Shown here: positions 52,027 to 60,380 of the stretch, in pieces
Position numbering within the stretch: position 1 is the first letter of the stretch
Layout: every line of letters begins with the position of its first letter
Assembly: GCA_036721855.1 (NCBI GenBank)
Contig: DAIMKF010000008.1
Coordinates: 1 to 64,000 of the forward strand
From: JAHDNZ01 sp036721855
GTDB lineage: Bacteria; Bacillota; DTU065
Reading direction: 5' to 3'
Length of the DNA stretch: 64,000 bases
Notes under the pieces: generated by a model
What the model saw: the letters and a program-made list of their open reading frames with translations, nothing else
Database searches by the model: none
Told to the model about the DNA's origin: nothing
Translations under genes and position numbers: made by a program

Positions 52027-52040
52027 ACCGCCTCCACCAT
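52027..52040 (+). repeat. Right attachment repeat of the ssrA island
   Basis: ACCGCCTCCACCAT is identical to the tmRNA acceptor end at 49252-49265. No other part of tmRNA is repeated. Confidence 0.75.
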
Positions 52041-52068
52041 AAAAGAACTTAAATATTGATACAATAGA

Positions 52069-52094
52069 AACTCCTTGATTTCAAGGGGTTTTGT
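52069..52094 (+). terminator. Terminator, probably the original ssrA terminator
   Basis: AACTCCTTG pairs with CAAGGGGTT around ATTT and is followed by T. It starts about 30 bases beyond the right repeat, the distance expected from the tmRNA end before the island inserted. Confidence 0.6.
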
Positions 52095-52154
52095 TGTTTT
52101 TGGAGATAAATTTAAGATGAATTTTCTATATTTGCACACAGTATTGCTAAATTA

Positions 52155-52178
52155 TGCACACCTGTGTGCAGTTTTTTT
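52155..52178 (+). terminator. Hairpin terminator with an alternative upstream pairing arm
   Basis: TGCACACCTGTGTGCA is a perfect palindrome followed by GTTTTTTT. A second copy of the left arm, GCACACAG at 52134-52141, can pair with CTGTGTGC and so compete with the terminator. Confidence 0.65.
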
Positions 52179-52342
52179 GAGTGGGTGCTCTTTTTAGCGA
52201 TAAGGGGATTTGGTTAATTCTAACTGGCTTTTTTGTTATTATTTAATATAATATAGTTATGACTTGGAAGATTGGAAATAGTTAATAATGTTTTTTAGTT
52301 TAAGATTGATTTTAGAGGCATTGATATGAAAGGGGGGAGGCA

Positions 52343-52525
52343 ATGGGAAATTTTGTTTTAGATGGAGTCATGGGTTTATGTGTAGCTGATGCATTAGGTG
52401 TTCCAGTAGAGTTTATGGATAGGGGAACCCTTAAAAAAGATCCAGTAGTTGGTATGAGAGGATATGGTACATACAATCAACCTGCTAGTACACGGTCGAG
52501 TACATATGAGGGCGTGTCTCGCTGA
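52343..52525 (+). pseudogene. 5' fragment of an ADP-ribosylglycohydrolase family gene
   Basis: The first 48 residues or so (GNFVLDGVMGLCVADALG, VPVEFMDRGTL, MRGYGTYNQP) match the N terminus of DraG-like ADP-ribosylglycohydrolases, which normally have about 250-300 residues. Homology stops near 52490 and unrelated sequence follows to a TGA. The metal-binding segments that would come next are missing. The ATG after GGGGGGAGGCA is intact, so a short peptide may still be made. This marks the start of the patchwork accessory region. Confidence 0.8.
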
Positions 52526-52540
52526 GAATTGACACGCCCT
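52509..52540 (+). terminator. Perfect 10-bp hairpin
   Basis: AGGGCGTGTC pairs with GACACGCCCT around 12 bases. It lies across the breakpoint of the truncated ADP-ribosylglycohydrolase gene and overlaps its TGA. There is no T-run, so it may be a recombination scar rather than a terminator. Confidence 0.4.
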
Positions 52541-52737
52541 GCTACAACCGAAAAGCGAGGGAGCAACTTCCATTACTACTATCCTAAATATATTAATGCT
52601 TACCATAAAGAAAATTACCCGACCTGTAAAGGGAATCTGCACCCGATGGACAAACTGACATTATAGTAGACGATAAGATTTGTATATGAGTTGAACACCC
52701 AGGTCAAGGTTGCTTATTTGCCAAAAGGAGGAACAAG

Positions 52738-53487
52738 ATGTTTGATTATACAGACAACAGCAACAATCTTTGGGAAGCGATTGCCGATGATTGGGATAAC
52801 CGTGTTGGCGATGATGGCAACGACTTTCATCGTGAACTAATCCGCCCGGCTACTCTGCGAATGTTAAATCCGTTGAGTGGTGAACGCATTTTAGATGCTG
52901 CTTGCGGTAACGGTGTGTTCTCACGGTATCTGGCAGAACTCGGCGCAGAGGTCGTCGCTTTCGATTACAGCCCTGCCATGATTGAACATGCAAATAAACG
53001 CTGTGCGCCATTTATGGATCATATCTCGTTTTCTGTTGCGGACGCTACTAACTACGACCAGTTAATAACGCTTGGTAATGGGAAGTCATTTGATAAAGCT
53101 GTTGCGAATATGGCGGTCATGGGCATACCCGATATATCCCCATTGTTCAAAGCTGTTTTTGAAATGCTTCAGCACGATGGAGTGTTCGTTTTTTCCGCTA
53201 CTCACCCTTGCTTTCAAACGCCTGGTAAGAGCTTTACCCCTGACGGAAGCGGTGTGATTACAACCGATTACATCAACTCAAAACGCTATTCATATCAGAT
53301 ACTAGCTGATAATCCAAAGTGCGCCTATCACTGGCATCGTCCTCTGCAAGACTTATTGAGGATATGTTTTGACGCTGGTTTTGTTCTTGATGGTTTAGAA
53401 GAACCAGTATTCGCCAAAGGATGTTGTACACACTCTGTCTGGGAGAATGTTCCATTGCCGATTGTTATGCGAATACGGAAACTATAA
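52738..53487 (+). CDS. Class I SAM-dependent methyltransferase
   Basis: The protein has 249 residues with motif I ILDAACGNGVFSRYL, followed by VVAFDYSPAMIEHA and a Methyltransf_11-type fold. The substrate is unknown; relatives include ubiquinone/menaquinone-type and antibiotic-modifying enzymes. The ATG follows AAAAGGAGGAACAAG. Base composition is higher in GC than genes before 52 kb, in line with recent acquisition. Confidence 0.85.
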   Translation: MFDYTDNSNNLWEAIADDWDNRVGDDGNDFHRELIRPATLRMLNPLSGERILDAACGNGVFSRYLAELGAEVVAFDYSPAMIEHANKRCAPFMDHISFSVADATNYDQLITLGNGKSFDKAVANMAVMGIPDISPLFKAVFEMLQHDGVFVFSATHPCFQTPGKSFTPDGSGVITTDYINSKRYSYQILADNPKCAYHWHRPLQDLLRICFDAGFVLDGLEEPVFAKGCCTHSVWENVPLPIVMRIRKL

Positions 53488-53499
53488 GGAAGATGTTCT

Positions 53500-53720
53500 A
53501 TGCCAAAGTTGCCGAACATGCTCATAATCCTGTCATATGACCCGAATTAGAAAATCGAATTTGAACGGATCCGTGATTGGAGCAGATAGGCGACTTAATG
53601 CTTTTTAAATCAAATACGTTAGCAGTACATCCACCTCTGGTTTGTACGCTAAGCCTATCATTGATATTGTGGCTGTTATGGAAGTCTATGATACTGTCCT
53701 GGCTTATTGAGGAAGTGAAC
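53500..53720 (+). pseudogene. Decayed GrpB (UPF0157) family gene
   Basis: The frame from 53500 reads ILSYDPN then TAG (53548-53550) where the family has Trp, then KIEFERIRDW, as in GrpB nucleotidyltransferase-like proteins. Further on, in another frame, GLYAKPIIDIVAVM (about 53639-53680) matches the family's central motif. At least one nonsense change and one frameshift are needed to join these parts, so the gene is dead. Confidence 0.7.
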
Positions 53721-53912
53721 GGTGACCGTGTTCTCAACACTAACCTAAAGACAAATTTTATTCTAGGTGATATAAACAAAGCCATTCAGGAGGGCGAAAC
53801 GACGTGAATCTTGAAGTGGATTGGAAGCCCAAGAAGCGATGCTATTGCAACATTACCTTTCCGGGCATTATTGATTGCATATTATGCAGGGGCTAATGGA
53901 GGTAAATAAACT
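53721..53912 (+). other. Short interval with gene debris
   Basis: Protein-like segments occur in more than one frame, such as NGDRVLNTNLKTNFILGDIN up to 53807 and DAIATLPFRALLIAYYAGAN before 53905. Each looks like the end of a gene whose beginning is missing. I cannot assign families. Confidence 0.35.
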
Positions 53913-56264
53913 GTGACTGATACAATAAAAATCACTGGCGCACGAATCCACAATCTGAAAAAAATTGATGTTGAAATCCCTAAAGGCAAACTGACAGTCA
54001 TAACCGGCGTGTCCGGTTCGGGCAAGTCCAGCCTTGCCTTTGATACACTATACGAAGAAGGTAAACGGCGGTATCTGATGTTTTCGGATACAGCGTTTAT
54101 GGTGGATAGCATTCCCACCTTTGAAAGAATAACCGGATTGTCGCCTACGGTAGCGGTAGAACAGCGGATAACACGCCAGTCAAATCCACGAAGTACCGTT
54201 GGAACACGCACAAAAATCAGTGCCATGCTTGCGATGCTGTTCGCTAATTATGGAAAACGCGACCCCGAATATGATGACGGTCTGCCGCTGGAGATGGCGA
54301 TGTTTCAAAAGAATTCGGCAAAAGGAATGTGTGTGCGGTGCTTGGGGAGCAGCATGACTGCTACGGTAAATGAAGAAGTGTTATTTAAAAATCCCGAAAG
54401 GTTATTGAGGGATATATTGCCGGAGGTCACTCGTGGCGGAACAGGACGTAGATTCCGAGAGTTTTGTCAATTTCACCATTTTTCTTTTGAACAAAGATAT
54501 TGCGATTTAACCACAGACGAACAAACTCTACTCATATATGGTGACGGAGGGAAAACGCCATTTAACGGTGTGATTCCGTGGCTGTTGCGTTCAGGTAAAA
54601 TAGAAGAAATCAGTGGACGGCAAAATTATCTTTATAAAAAAGCTGGATTGATTACTTCTAAATCATGCCCGAAATGTAAAGGAACAGGGCTTGGTGAAGC
54701 TGCTTCCCACACCACCGTAGGGAATAATACCATTTCTGAACTGGAATCAATGTATATCCGCGATCTTCGGGGCTTCTTTACAGACAATCCTGAATTACCC
54801 GGTAAAAGGCTTACCGAAGAAATTTTGCTCAAATTAGAATGTATGGATGACGTGGGCTTGCATCACCTCGCTTTATCTCGACCCATTACAACTCTCTCGG
54901 GCGGAGAAATTCAACGCCTATTCCTTGCCAGTTATGTCATCGCCGAAATGGATTCCATCATCTTCATTTTTGACGAACCCACCATCGGTTTGCACGAAGT
55001 AGAAAAACAAAAGCTCATTTCCATTATTCAAAACTTGATAAAGCGCGGAAACACGGTAATCGCCGTAGAACATGACGAAAACTTTATGAAAGCTGCTGAC
55101 TATATCATCGACCTCGGCCCACGTGCCGGGGAACATGGCGGTCAACGGATTTTTCAAGGAAGCTATGCCGATTTCATGGGTTGTGATAATTCTCTGACTT
55201 CGCCCTATTTATCAGGTAGAGCGGCAATGCCGATAAAAACAGTGTACAAACCGATTGACAATCAAAAACTGTTGACTCTTAAAAATTGCTGCATCCATAA
55301 TCTACGAAATGTTTCTGCGGAGATACCGCTCGGGTTATTGGTCGGTGTGGCAGGTGTATCCGGTAGCGGCAAGTCCAGTCTTATTTCCGACACTCTTGTT
55401 CCGAAACTGAAAGAAAAGTTGAAAAACAAACTGGTGTCGGACGATGAGGATAAAAATGTGGATGATGAAATTTTACCTGATACCGAAATAGGCGGTACAG
55501 AGCATATTAAGAAATGCGTTATCATCGACCAAAAGCCAATCGGACGTAGCCGTACATCCTGTCCCGCGACCTATACCGGAATTTTTGATAAAATCCGTGC
55601 GCTGTTCGCCAAACAAAGCGGAATGGATCCTGGACTTTTTACGGTCAATTCCAAAGGTGGCTGCCGCGTTTGCAAGGGCGATGGCGTGATTCATTATCAT
55701 GTAGGCATGGGGAATTTCATTGATTTAGAATGTGAAACGTGTGCCGGAACCGGCTTTATTGAGGAAGCCATGTCGATTATGTTGGACGGTAAAAACATTC
55801 GTGAAATTTTAGAAATGAGTGTTTCCACTGCTATCGCCTTTTTCAAAAAGAAAGATAAAACCATATTAAAGATGCTACAAACGCTGGAGCGTGTCGGAAT
55901 GGGATATATCAGGTTAGGGCAAAAAACACCCACTATCTCTGGCGGCGAAGCACAAAGGATTAAGTTGGCATCGGAGCTTGGAAAATCCGGCAGCGCAAAG
56001 GGTAACGTCTACATACTGGACGAACCGACCACTGGGTTGTCATTTTCAGACAGTGAGCGGTTAATTCATTTGATGCAGGAACTTGTAGATGGCGGCAGCA
56101 CGGTAATTGTTACCGAGCATGACCCGTCCGTGCTGTCAAATTGCGATTATATTATTGAAATGGGGCCAGGCGGCGGCAGTGACGGCGGATATGTGCTTGC
56201 TACAGGAACGCCTGCCGAACTGAAAGTTAATAGCAAATCTATAATCGGGAGGTATTTGAAATGA
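53913..56264 (+). CDS. UvrA-like ABC ATPase (short, DrrC/UvrA2-type)
   Basis: The protein has 783 residues. Two ABC ATPase modules are present: Walker A GVSGSGKSSLAFDTL near residue 30 and GVSGSGKSSLISDTL in the second half, each with its SGGE signature (TLSGGEIQR, TISGGEAQR). Zinc-finger cysteines (CPKCKGTGLG; CETCAGTGF) are retained. Standard UvrA has about 940 residues; the shorter length suggests loss of the UvrB-binding region, as in UvrA2/DrrC proteins linked to drug or DNA-adduct resistance. The GTG start follows GGAGG. It overlaps the next gene by four bases (ATGA). Confidence 0.85.
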   Translation: MTDTIKITGARIHNLKKIDVEIPKGKLTVITGVSGSGKSSLAFDTLYEEGKRRYLMFSDTAFMVDSIPTFERITGLSPTVAVEQRITRQSNPRSTVGTRTKISAMLAMLFANYGKRDPEYDDGLPLEMAMFQKNSAKGMCVRCLGSSMTATVNEEVLFKNPERLLRDILPEVTRGGTGRRFREFCQFHHFSFEQRYCDLTTDEQTLLIYGDGGKTPFNGVIPWLLRSGKIEEISGRQNYLYKKAGLITSKSCPKCKGTGLGEAASHTTVGNNTISELESMYIRDLRGFFTDNPELPGKRLTEEILLKLECMDDVGLHHLALSRPITTLSGGEIQRLFLASYVIAEMDSIIFIFDEPTIGLHEVEKQKLISIIQNLIKRGNTVIAVEHDENFMKAADYIIDLGPRAGEHGGQRIFQGSYADFMGCDNSLTSPYLSGRAAMPIKTVYKPIDNQKLLTLKNCCIHNLRNVSAEIPLGLLVGVAGVSGSGKSSLISDTLVPKLKEKLKNKLVSDDEDKNVDDEILPDTEIGGTEHIKKCVIIDQKPIGRSRTSCPATYTGIFDKIRALFAKQSGMDPGLFTVNSKGGCRVCKGDGVIHYHVGMGNFIDLECETCAGTGFIEEAMSIMLDGKNIREILEMSVSTAIAFFKKKDKTILKMLQTLERVGMGYIRLGQKTPTISGGEAQRIKLASELGKSGSAKGNVYILDEPTTGLSFSDSERLIHLMQELVDGGSTVIVTEHDPSVLSNCDYIIEMGPGGGSDGGYVLATGTPAELKVNSKSIIGRYLK

Positions 56265-57172
56265 ACCATGCCTTCCTTCAACGACTTGACGACTATATCA
56301 TCGAACACCGTTATCGTCTTGTGAATTCTGTTTTGGTTTATGAAAATGACGAATTGGTTTTTGAACGGTATTATAATAAATTTATGCCGGAAAGCCGCAA
56401 TCAAATAAAATCTGTTTGGAAAAGCATATTGTCCCTTACGCTTGGTATCTGTCTTGATAAAGGAATTATAGGTAGCATTGAAGACCCAGTATGCCGCTAT
56501 TTACCGTCTTTCAATGAGGACATACACCCTTATCACAAGCATATGACCATTAAGCATCTGCTCACCATGTCCAGCGGGATTTACTGGAATGGTGGCGTTC
56601 ATTATCATTGTCCCATGTTTGAGCAGTTGCGGCGTTCCCGAAATTGGGTGGAGCATATTGCTGATGTCCAAATGAAGGCTCTACCGGGTTCGGTTTTTCA
56701 ATACAAGGAATGGGATGTCGTTCTGCTTTCTGCTGTGATTGGTACCGCTTGCGGAAATTCATCGTGGGATTATTGTTATAAGCATTTATATCAGCCATTA
56801 GGGATAGAAAGCGATAAGTGGACGCAAACGAAATGCGGTGTTGATTATCCCTCTTTCGACGCAGACATAACCTCCGATTTATCCGCTCGTGACCTTGCTA
56901 AAATAGGACTGTTGATGCTCCACGGCGGCAAGTGGAAGGGGCAATGTATTATATCGGAAGAATATGTGAAAGCGGCAATTTCATCGTCAGAAGTGAATAG
57001 TGGCTATGGATTTTTATGGTGGTTATCGGATAAGGGCTATCACGGACGAGGTTTTGGCGGTCAGGAGTTGAATGTATATCCCAACGAAGATATTGTCGCG
57101 GTGGTTCAGGCGACCGTCACGCCAAGCAGTAAGAGTTATGGAGATATTTGTGCTGGAATTATAAGCGAATAA
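56261..57172 (+). CDS. Serine hydrolase, beta-lactamase class C/penicillin-binding-like
   Basis: The protein has 303 residues with the SxxK motif SVWK near residue 48, in IKSVWKSILSLTLGI. TIKHLLTMSSGIYW and the C-terminal GFLWWLSDKGYHGRGFGGQ are characteristic of the beta-lactamase/6-aminohexanoate-hydrolase family. There is no signal peptide, so it probably acts inside the cell as an esterase or amidase rather than as a resistance beta-lactamase. It is coupled by ATGA overlap to the UvrA-like gene, an unusual pairing. Confidence 0.82.
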   Translation: MNHAFLQRLDDYIIEHRYRLVNSVLVYENDELVFERYYNKFMPESRNQIKSVWKSILSLTLGICLDKGIIGSIEDPVCRYLPSFNEDIHPYHKHMTIKHLLTMSSGIYWNGGVHYHCPMFEQLRRSRNWVEHIADVQMKALPGSVFQYKEWDVVLLSAVIGTACGNSSWDYCYKHLYQPLGIESDKWTQTKCGVDYPSFDADITSDLSARDLAKIGLLMLHGGKWKGQCIISEEYVKAAISSSEVNSGYGFLWWLSDKGYHGRGFGGQELNVYPNEDIVAVVQATVTPSSKSYGDICAGIISE

Positions 57173-57190
57173 ACGCAAGGAGGTTTTGAG

Positions 57191-57478
57191 GTATATCCAA
57201 TATTAGAAACAAGGAGATTGTTATTAAAGCCTTTGCAGGAAAGCAATTTGGATGATATGTATAAGTTATATTCAAATCCGACAGCTTCCGAAACAATGGA
57301 ATATTGGGATTCCATATACAGTTTTGCAAACCCTGTCATTAAACCTAAAAGAGACGTATTCGTTAAAACTCTAAAAACAGTGTTATCAAAAGGCTTTTTC
57401 GACGAAGGAGTGTGGGAAGAAGAAAACCAAAATTATAGATACCCATGTTTGAATGGATGGAATGTATTTCCTTGTTAA
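57191..57478 (+). pseudogene. N-terminal fragment of a GNAT acetyltransferase gene
   Basis: The frame reads YPILETRRLLLKPLQESNLD and DMYKLYSNPTASETMEYWD, the usual beginning of RimJ/RimL-type GNAT proteins. It then departs from the family after about 60 residues, before the acetyl-CoA motif. There is no proper start codon in frame near the AAGGAGG at 57177. It is a truncated, probably non-functional gene. Confidence 0.65.
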
Positions 57479-57728
57479 CGTATCAGCGCTGGGTACAGTA
57501 TGCATTTGGCTAACGGCCAATGCGAAATCGACAGCACGCTCGTAATCGTAGTGGTAGTGGAATAGGATATCCAGCCGTGAGCCGGGATTAACGGTGACCG
57601 TGTCTGACGCGTGAATGAAAAACATTTCGTTTAAATAAAAACTGCCGTGATGAGCCTACCCGCGAACCTTTGTCTATACCGATTTCCACTAAACAAACCT
57701 CGCTGTAGCGTGGGATGGTTCCTCGGCG
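57479..57728. other. Interval with possible minus-strand gene debris
   Basis: About 250 bases. On the minus strand a frame contains FFIHASDTVTVNPGSRLDIL, which looks protein-like and may continue upstream through a frameshift. I cannot name a family. No RNA element is seen. Confidence 0.3.
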
Positions 57729-58376
57729 TTGGTTTTTGAATACAATTTCTTTTCCAAAGGCTATGCCTATTCCGACATTCGGAATGTGTGCGGTAACTTC
57801 TACAATGAGAAAGCGAAAGCGGCGATTTTGTCCGCGTATGGCGCAATAGACGAGCGTGAAGTTATCATAGACGACATCGCGAAGACTTTCCCGCATTGGG
57901 CTAACACCCTGTTGGAAAGGGTTAAGGACGGGAGGCTGCTAGCAGCGGTGGAAAAATTTGTGCAGAAGAAAATCATTATGTCCTTTGACGAGTTTTTGAG
58001 CTTTCGTAATGTGGAAATTAGAAATAAGGATCACGAGAGAATCGTGCGGATGTTTTACCCGCATCTCACCAGCGTGTGCGGTGTGCCAGAAGCTTTATCG
58101 AAAGTGATTGGAGAGATAATCGGTGTTGACTTCTTCGGGGCGTCTATTATAACTGGATGCTTCACAAACGACGATACGATCGCGCCGTATGGTACGCCTG
58201 ACTTATATTGTAAATGGGATAGTGGGATTCAAGTCTATTTATATGGAGCGTTGCCCAAAAGCAATTTTCTCGCGTTACAACCCAATGAATATGTGCTGTT
58301 TGCTCTCTCTGACCAAATCACCAACAACGTAGAGCAAACGATGGATCATCACTTTTATATGAGGTGTGCCCAATGA
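57729..58376 (+). CDS. Protein of unknown function, possibly a 5'-truncated gene
   Basis: The frame gives 215 residues from a TTG at 57729 and is open for about 12 codons before it (LAVAWDGSSAL), so the true N terminus may be lost. No ribosome binding site precedes the TTG. Charged helical segments fill the middle and the C-terminal part includes TIAPYGTPDLYCKWDSGIQV. I do not recognise a domain. Its stop overlaps the next gene's start (ATGA), which supports it as a real coding frame in an operon. Confidence 0.4.
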   Translation: MVFEYNFFSKGYAYSDIRNVCGNFYNEKAKAAILSAYGAIDEREVIIDDIAKTFPHWANTLLERVKDGRLLAAVEKFVQKKIIMSFDEFLSFRNVEIRNKDHERIVRMFYPHLTSVCGVPEALSKVIGEIIGVDFFGASIITGCFTNDDTIAPYGTPDLYCKWDSGIQVYLYGALPKSNFLALQPNEYVLFALSDQITNNVEQTMDHHFYMRCAQ

Positions 58377-59164
58377 AAAAGTTTATAACAGAAAATAAAT
58401 CATTCACTATCACGGTCATTGACCATGCCAAAGACGGAAAACCGCTACATTGCCGCAACGGTCACGAAATCGGCGATACATATGCTTTTGAATATGGTTG
58501 CCCCATGCCGACTAATGACTGCGGCGGGTTTTGCTCGAAAACAATGACGAATCTTTACCGGTTAAAAGAAATAATTTATGCTAACGGAGATTTGCGGATA
58601 TTGGGGTTCTCAAATAACCACGATATAGAGTTCCCCTGTCCCGACGGCGCGGTATGGTTTCGGATGCAAATTCACGACCTCGCCGAAATACGCCCTCTGA
58701 CCGCCGATGATCTATCGCAATATGCTGACGTCATTCGCTGCAGTTTTGCTACCGTCGCAAAAAACTTCGGCTGGACAAGGGAAAACTGCCCCGGTCACAC
58801 GAGCTTTATCACCGATGAACGACTGTTAACCAAAATAAAAGACGGTTATTTCCCGTTCGGTCTGTGCGTCGGCGAAAAAATCTTCGGGTTCGCGTCCATC
58901 ACCGATATGGGCGGTGGCATATATGAAATGAACGATGTGTCCGTTTTACCGGAATGGCGCCATTATGGATACGGAAAGCGAATGATTGATTTTTGCAAAG
59001 AAAAAATCAAAGAACTTGGTGGCAATAAAATGACAATCGGCATCGTGGAGGATAACACCGTCCTCAAAGAATGGTACACCGCGAACGGTTTTATCCACAC
59101 AGGAACGAAACAATATGGTAGTCTACCATTTACGGTAGGTCATATGGAATGGAGCGTAACATGA
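58373..59164 (+). CDS. TIGR04076-like domain fused to a GNAT N-acetyltransferase
   Basis: The protein has 263 residues. Residues 1 to about 100 match the TIGR04076 family (HCRNGHEIGDTYAFEYG, then a Cys-rich stretch, FPCPDGAVWFRM), whose function is unknown. Residues of about 108-263 form a GNAT domain, with the acetyl-CoA loop WRHYGYGKRMIDFC and WYTANGFIHTGT. The two parts are usually separate proteins. It overlaps both neighbours by four bases. A second copy of its C-terminal end survives as a fragment at 61885-61962. Confidence 0.75.
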   Translation: MKKFITENKSFTITVIDHAKDGKPLHCRNGHEIGDTYAFEYGCPMPTNDCGGFCSKTMTNLYRLKEIIYANGDLRILGFSNNHDIEFPCPDGAVWFRMQIHDLAEIRPLTADDLSQYADVIRCSFATVAKNFGWTRENCPGHTSFITDERLLTKIKDGYFPFGLCVGEKIFGFASITDMGGGIYEMNDVSVLPEWRHYGYGKRMIDFCKEKIKELGGNKMTIGIVEDNTVLKEWYTANGFIHTGTKQYGSLPFTVGHMEWSVT

Positions 59165-60228
59165 ATGTCAGCATTGATACATCAAAAATAAGGATTGAAA
59201 CGGACAGGCTGGTTATTCGAGCGTTTTGTAAGGATGACTTCTCCGACTTCTATGAATACGCCAGTGTTCCGGGCGTCGGTGAAATGGCGGGTTGGCCGCA
59301 TCATAAAACCAGCGAAACCTCCGAACAAATCTTACAGAGCTTTATGATAGAAAAAGAAGTTTTTGCTCTTGCCCTCAAAGAAAACGGCAAGGTGATCGGT
59401 TCGCTGGGGTTACACCATTCATGGGCAAATGAAGAACCTAAATACGCAAACATGACATCCAAGGAAATCGGCTATGTTCTTTCCCGCAATTATTGGGGAC
59501 AAGGGCTTGCACCGGAAGCGATCAAAGCGATAATCGTCATGTGTTTTCATGAGTATTGCTGCGATATGCTGACTTGCGGGCATTTCAGTACAAACTATCA
59601 ATCCCGCCGTGTTATCGAAAAAAATGGATTCAAGTTAGAAAAACAAAGTGTCTATCATTCTAAGCAGCTTGATATGGAATTTGATTGCATGAAATATGTT
59701 TTATTAAGATCGGAATGGTCAGATGCGGCTTGCTTTGTCCGTCCCGCGCAAATAACGGATGCCGCCGAACTTGCTAAAATCCTCTGTGATTCTTGGCAGG
59801 CTTCTTACAACAGCATCCTCACGCCGGAAGAACTGGAACGCAACACTAATCTTGAATCACGGACGATTATGTTTGAAAGGCTTCAAAAATCTGGTGTTGG
59901 TAATATAATGATTGCCTTTTCAAACGGTGATCCCTGTGGAATGGTATCTTTTGGAAAAAGCCGTGACGCTGATTTGGCGGATTATGCTGAGATTGTCGCT
60001 ATTTATTCCCTTAAAGAATATTGGGGCAAGGGTGTTGGCAGTCGATTGATGGAGCTTGCGCTGATCGACTTGAAGCGACAGGGATATAAGAACGTATTGT
60101 TGTGGACATTTGAAGCAAATACAAGAGCACGGCGGTTTTATGAAAAGCATGAGTTTGTAGTGGATGGAACAGTTAAAGACAGCGGCTTTGGCAACAGAAA
60201 GGAAGTGCGTTATCGGAGGGATATTTGA
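59161..60228 (+). CDS. Tandem GNAT acetyltransferase (two GNAT domains)
   Basis: The protein has 355 residues. The first domain (about 1-180) is RimJ/RimL-like: IETDRLVIRAF, SRNYWGQGLAPEAIKAI, SRRVIEKNGF. The second (about 185-355) is another GNAT: VRPAQITDAAELAKIL, YWGKGVGSRLMELALIDL, ARRFYEKHEF. Both acetyl-CoA loops look intact. It could come from fusion of two adjacent acetyltransferase genes. The acceptors are unknown. The start overlaps the preceding gene by four bases. Confidence 0.8.
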   Translation: MNVSIDTSKIRIETDRLVIRAFCKDDFSDFYEYASVPGVGEMAGWPHHKTSETSEQILQSFMIEKEVFALALKENGKVIGSLGLHHSWANEEPKYANMTSKEIGYVLSRNYWGQGLAPEAIKAIIVMCFHEYCCDMLTCGHFSTNYQSRRVIEKNGFKLEKQSVYHSKQLDMEFDCMKYVLLRSEWSDAACFVRPAQITDAAELAKILCDSWQASYNSILTPEELERNTNLESRTIMFERLQKSGVGNIMIAFSNGDPCGMVSFGKSRDADLADYAEIVAIYSLKEYWGKGVGSRLMELALIDLKRQGYKNVLLWTFEANTRARRFYEKHEFVVDGTVKDSGFGNRKEVRYRRDI

Positions 60229-60380
60229 ATGAGTAAAAACTATGCTGTTATCGTCCGTTTTGACGAAGAAACGGACAGAGGATGAACAAGCTACGTGGCT
60301 TAATTGGCGGAAGCGGGTTATTCTGTCCCGGAATGGCCACTGTGTATCACGATTGCGGCATACGGAGATTTTGACGATAA
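60229..60380 (+). pseudogene. Decayed 2'-5' RNA ligase-like (2H) gene fragment
   Basis: From the ATG at 60229 (good GGAGGG upstream) the frame reads SKNYAVIVRFDEETDRG, TGA at 60283, TSYVA, TAA at 60301, then LAEAGYSVPEWPLCITIAAYG, which resembles the start of 2H phosphoesterases with a changed H-x-T motif (CITI). Two stops and loss of the second half make it non-functional. Confidence 0.55.

Larger units (their letters stand above)
49265..52040. mobile_element. Small genomic island integrated at ssrA (degenerate)
   Basis: About 2.8 kb is bracketed by 14-bp direct repeats of the tmRNA end. Inside, all on the minus strand, are the C-terminal part of a large serine recombinase, two membrane-anchored proteins resembling substrate-binding proteins, a small membrane protein and a short frame. 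Only part of the recombinase is left, so the element is unlikely to move by itself. The hairpin at 52069-52094, just beyond the right repeat, is probably the displaced tmRNA terminator. Confidence 0.65.

Noticed and set aside
52343..52525. Complete small ADP-ribosylglycohydrolase-like toxin or antitoxin gene
   Set aside because: The homology is to the first 48 or so residues of a much longer enzyme and stops abruptly, so truncation is the better explanation.
57588..57896. Minus-strand gene antisense to the unknown 215-residue frame
   Set aside because: It lacks a ribosome binding site and recognisable motif, although a frameshifted link to the frame at 57386-57625 keeps a small doubt.
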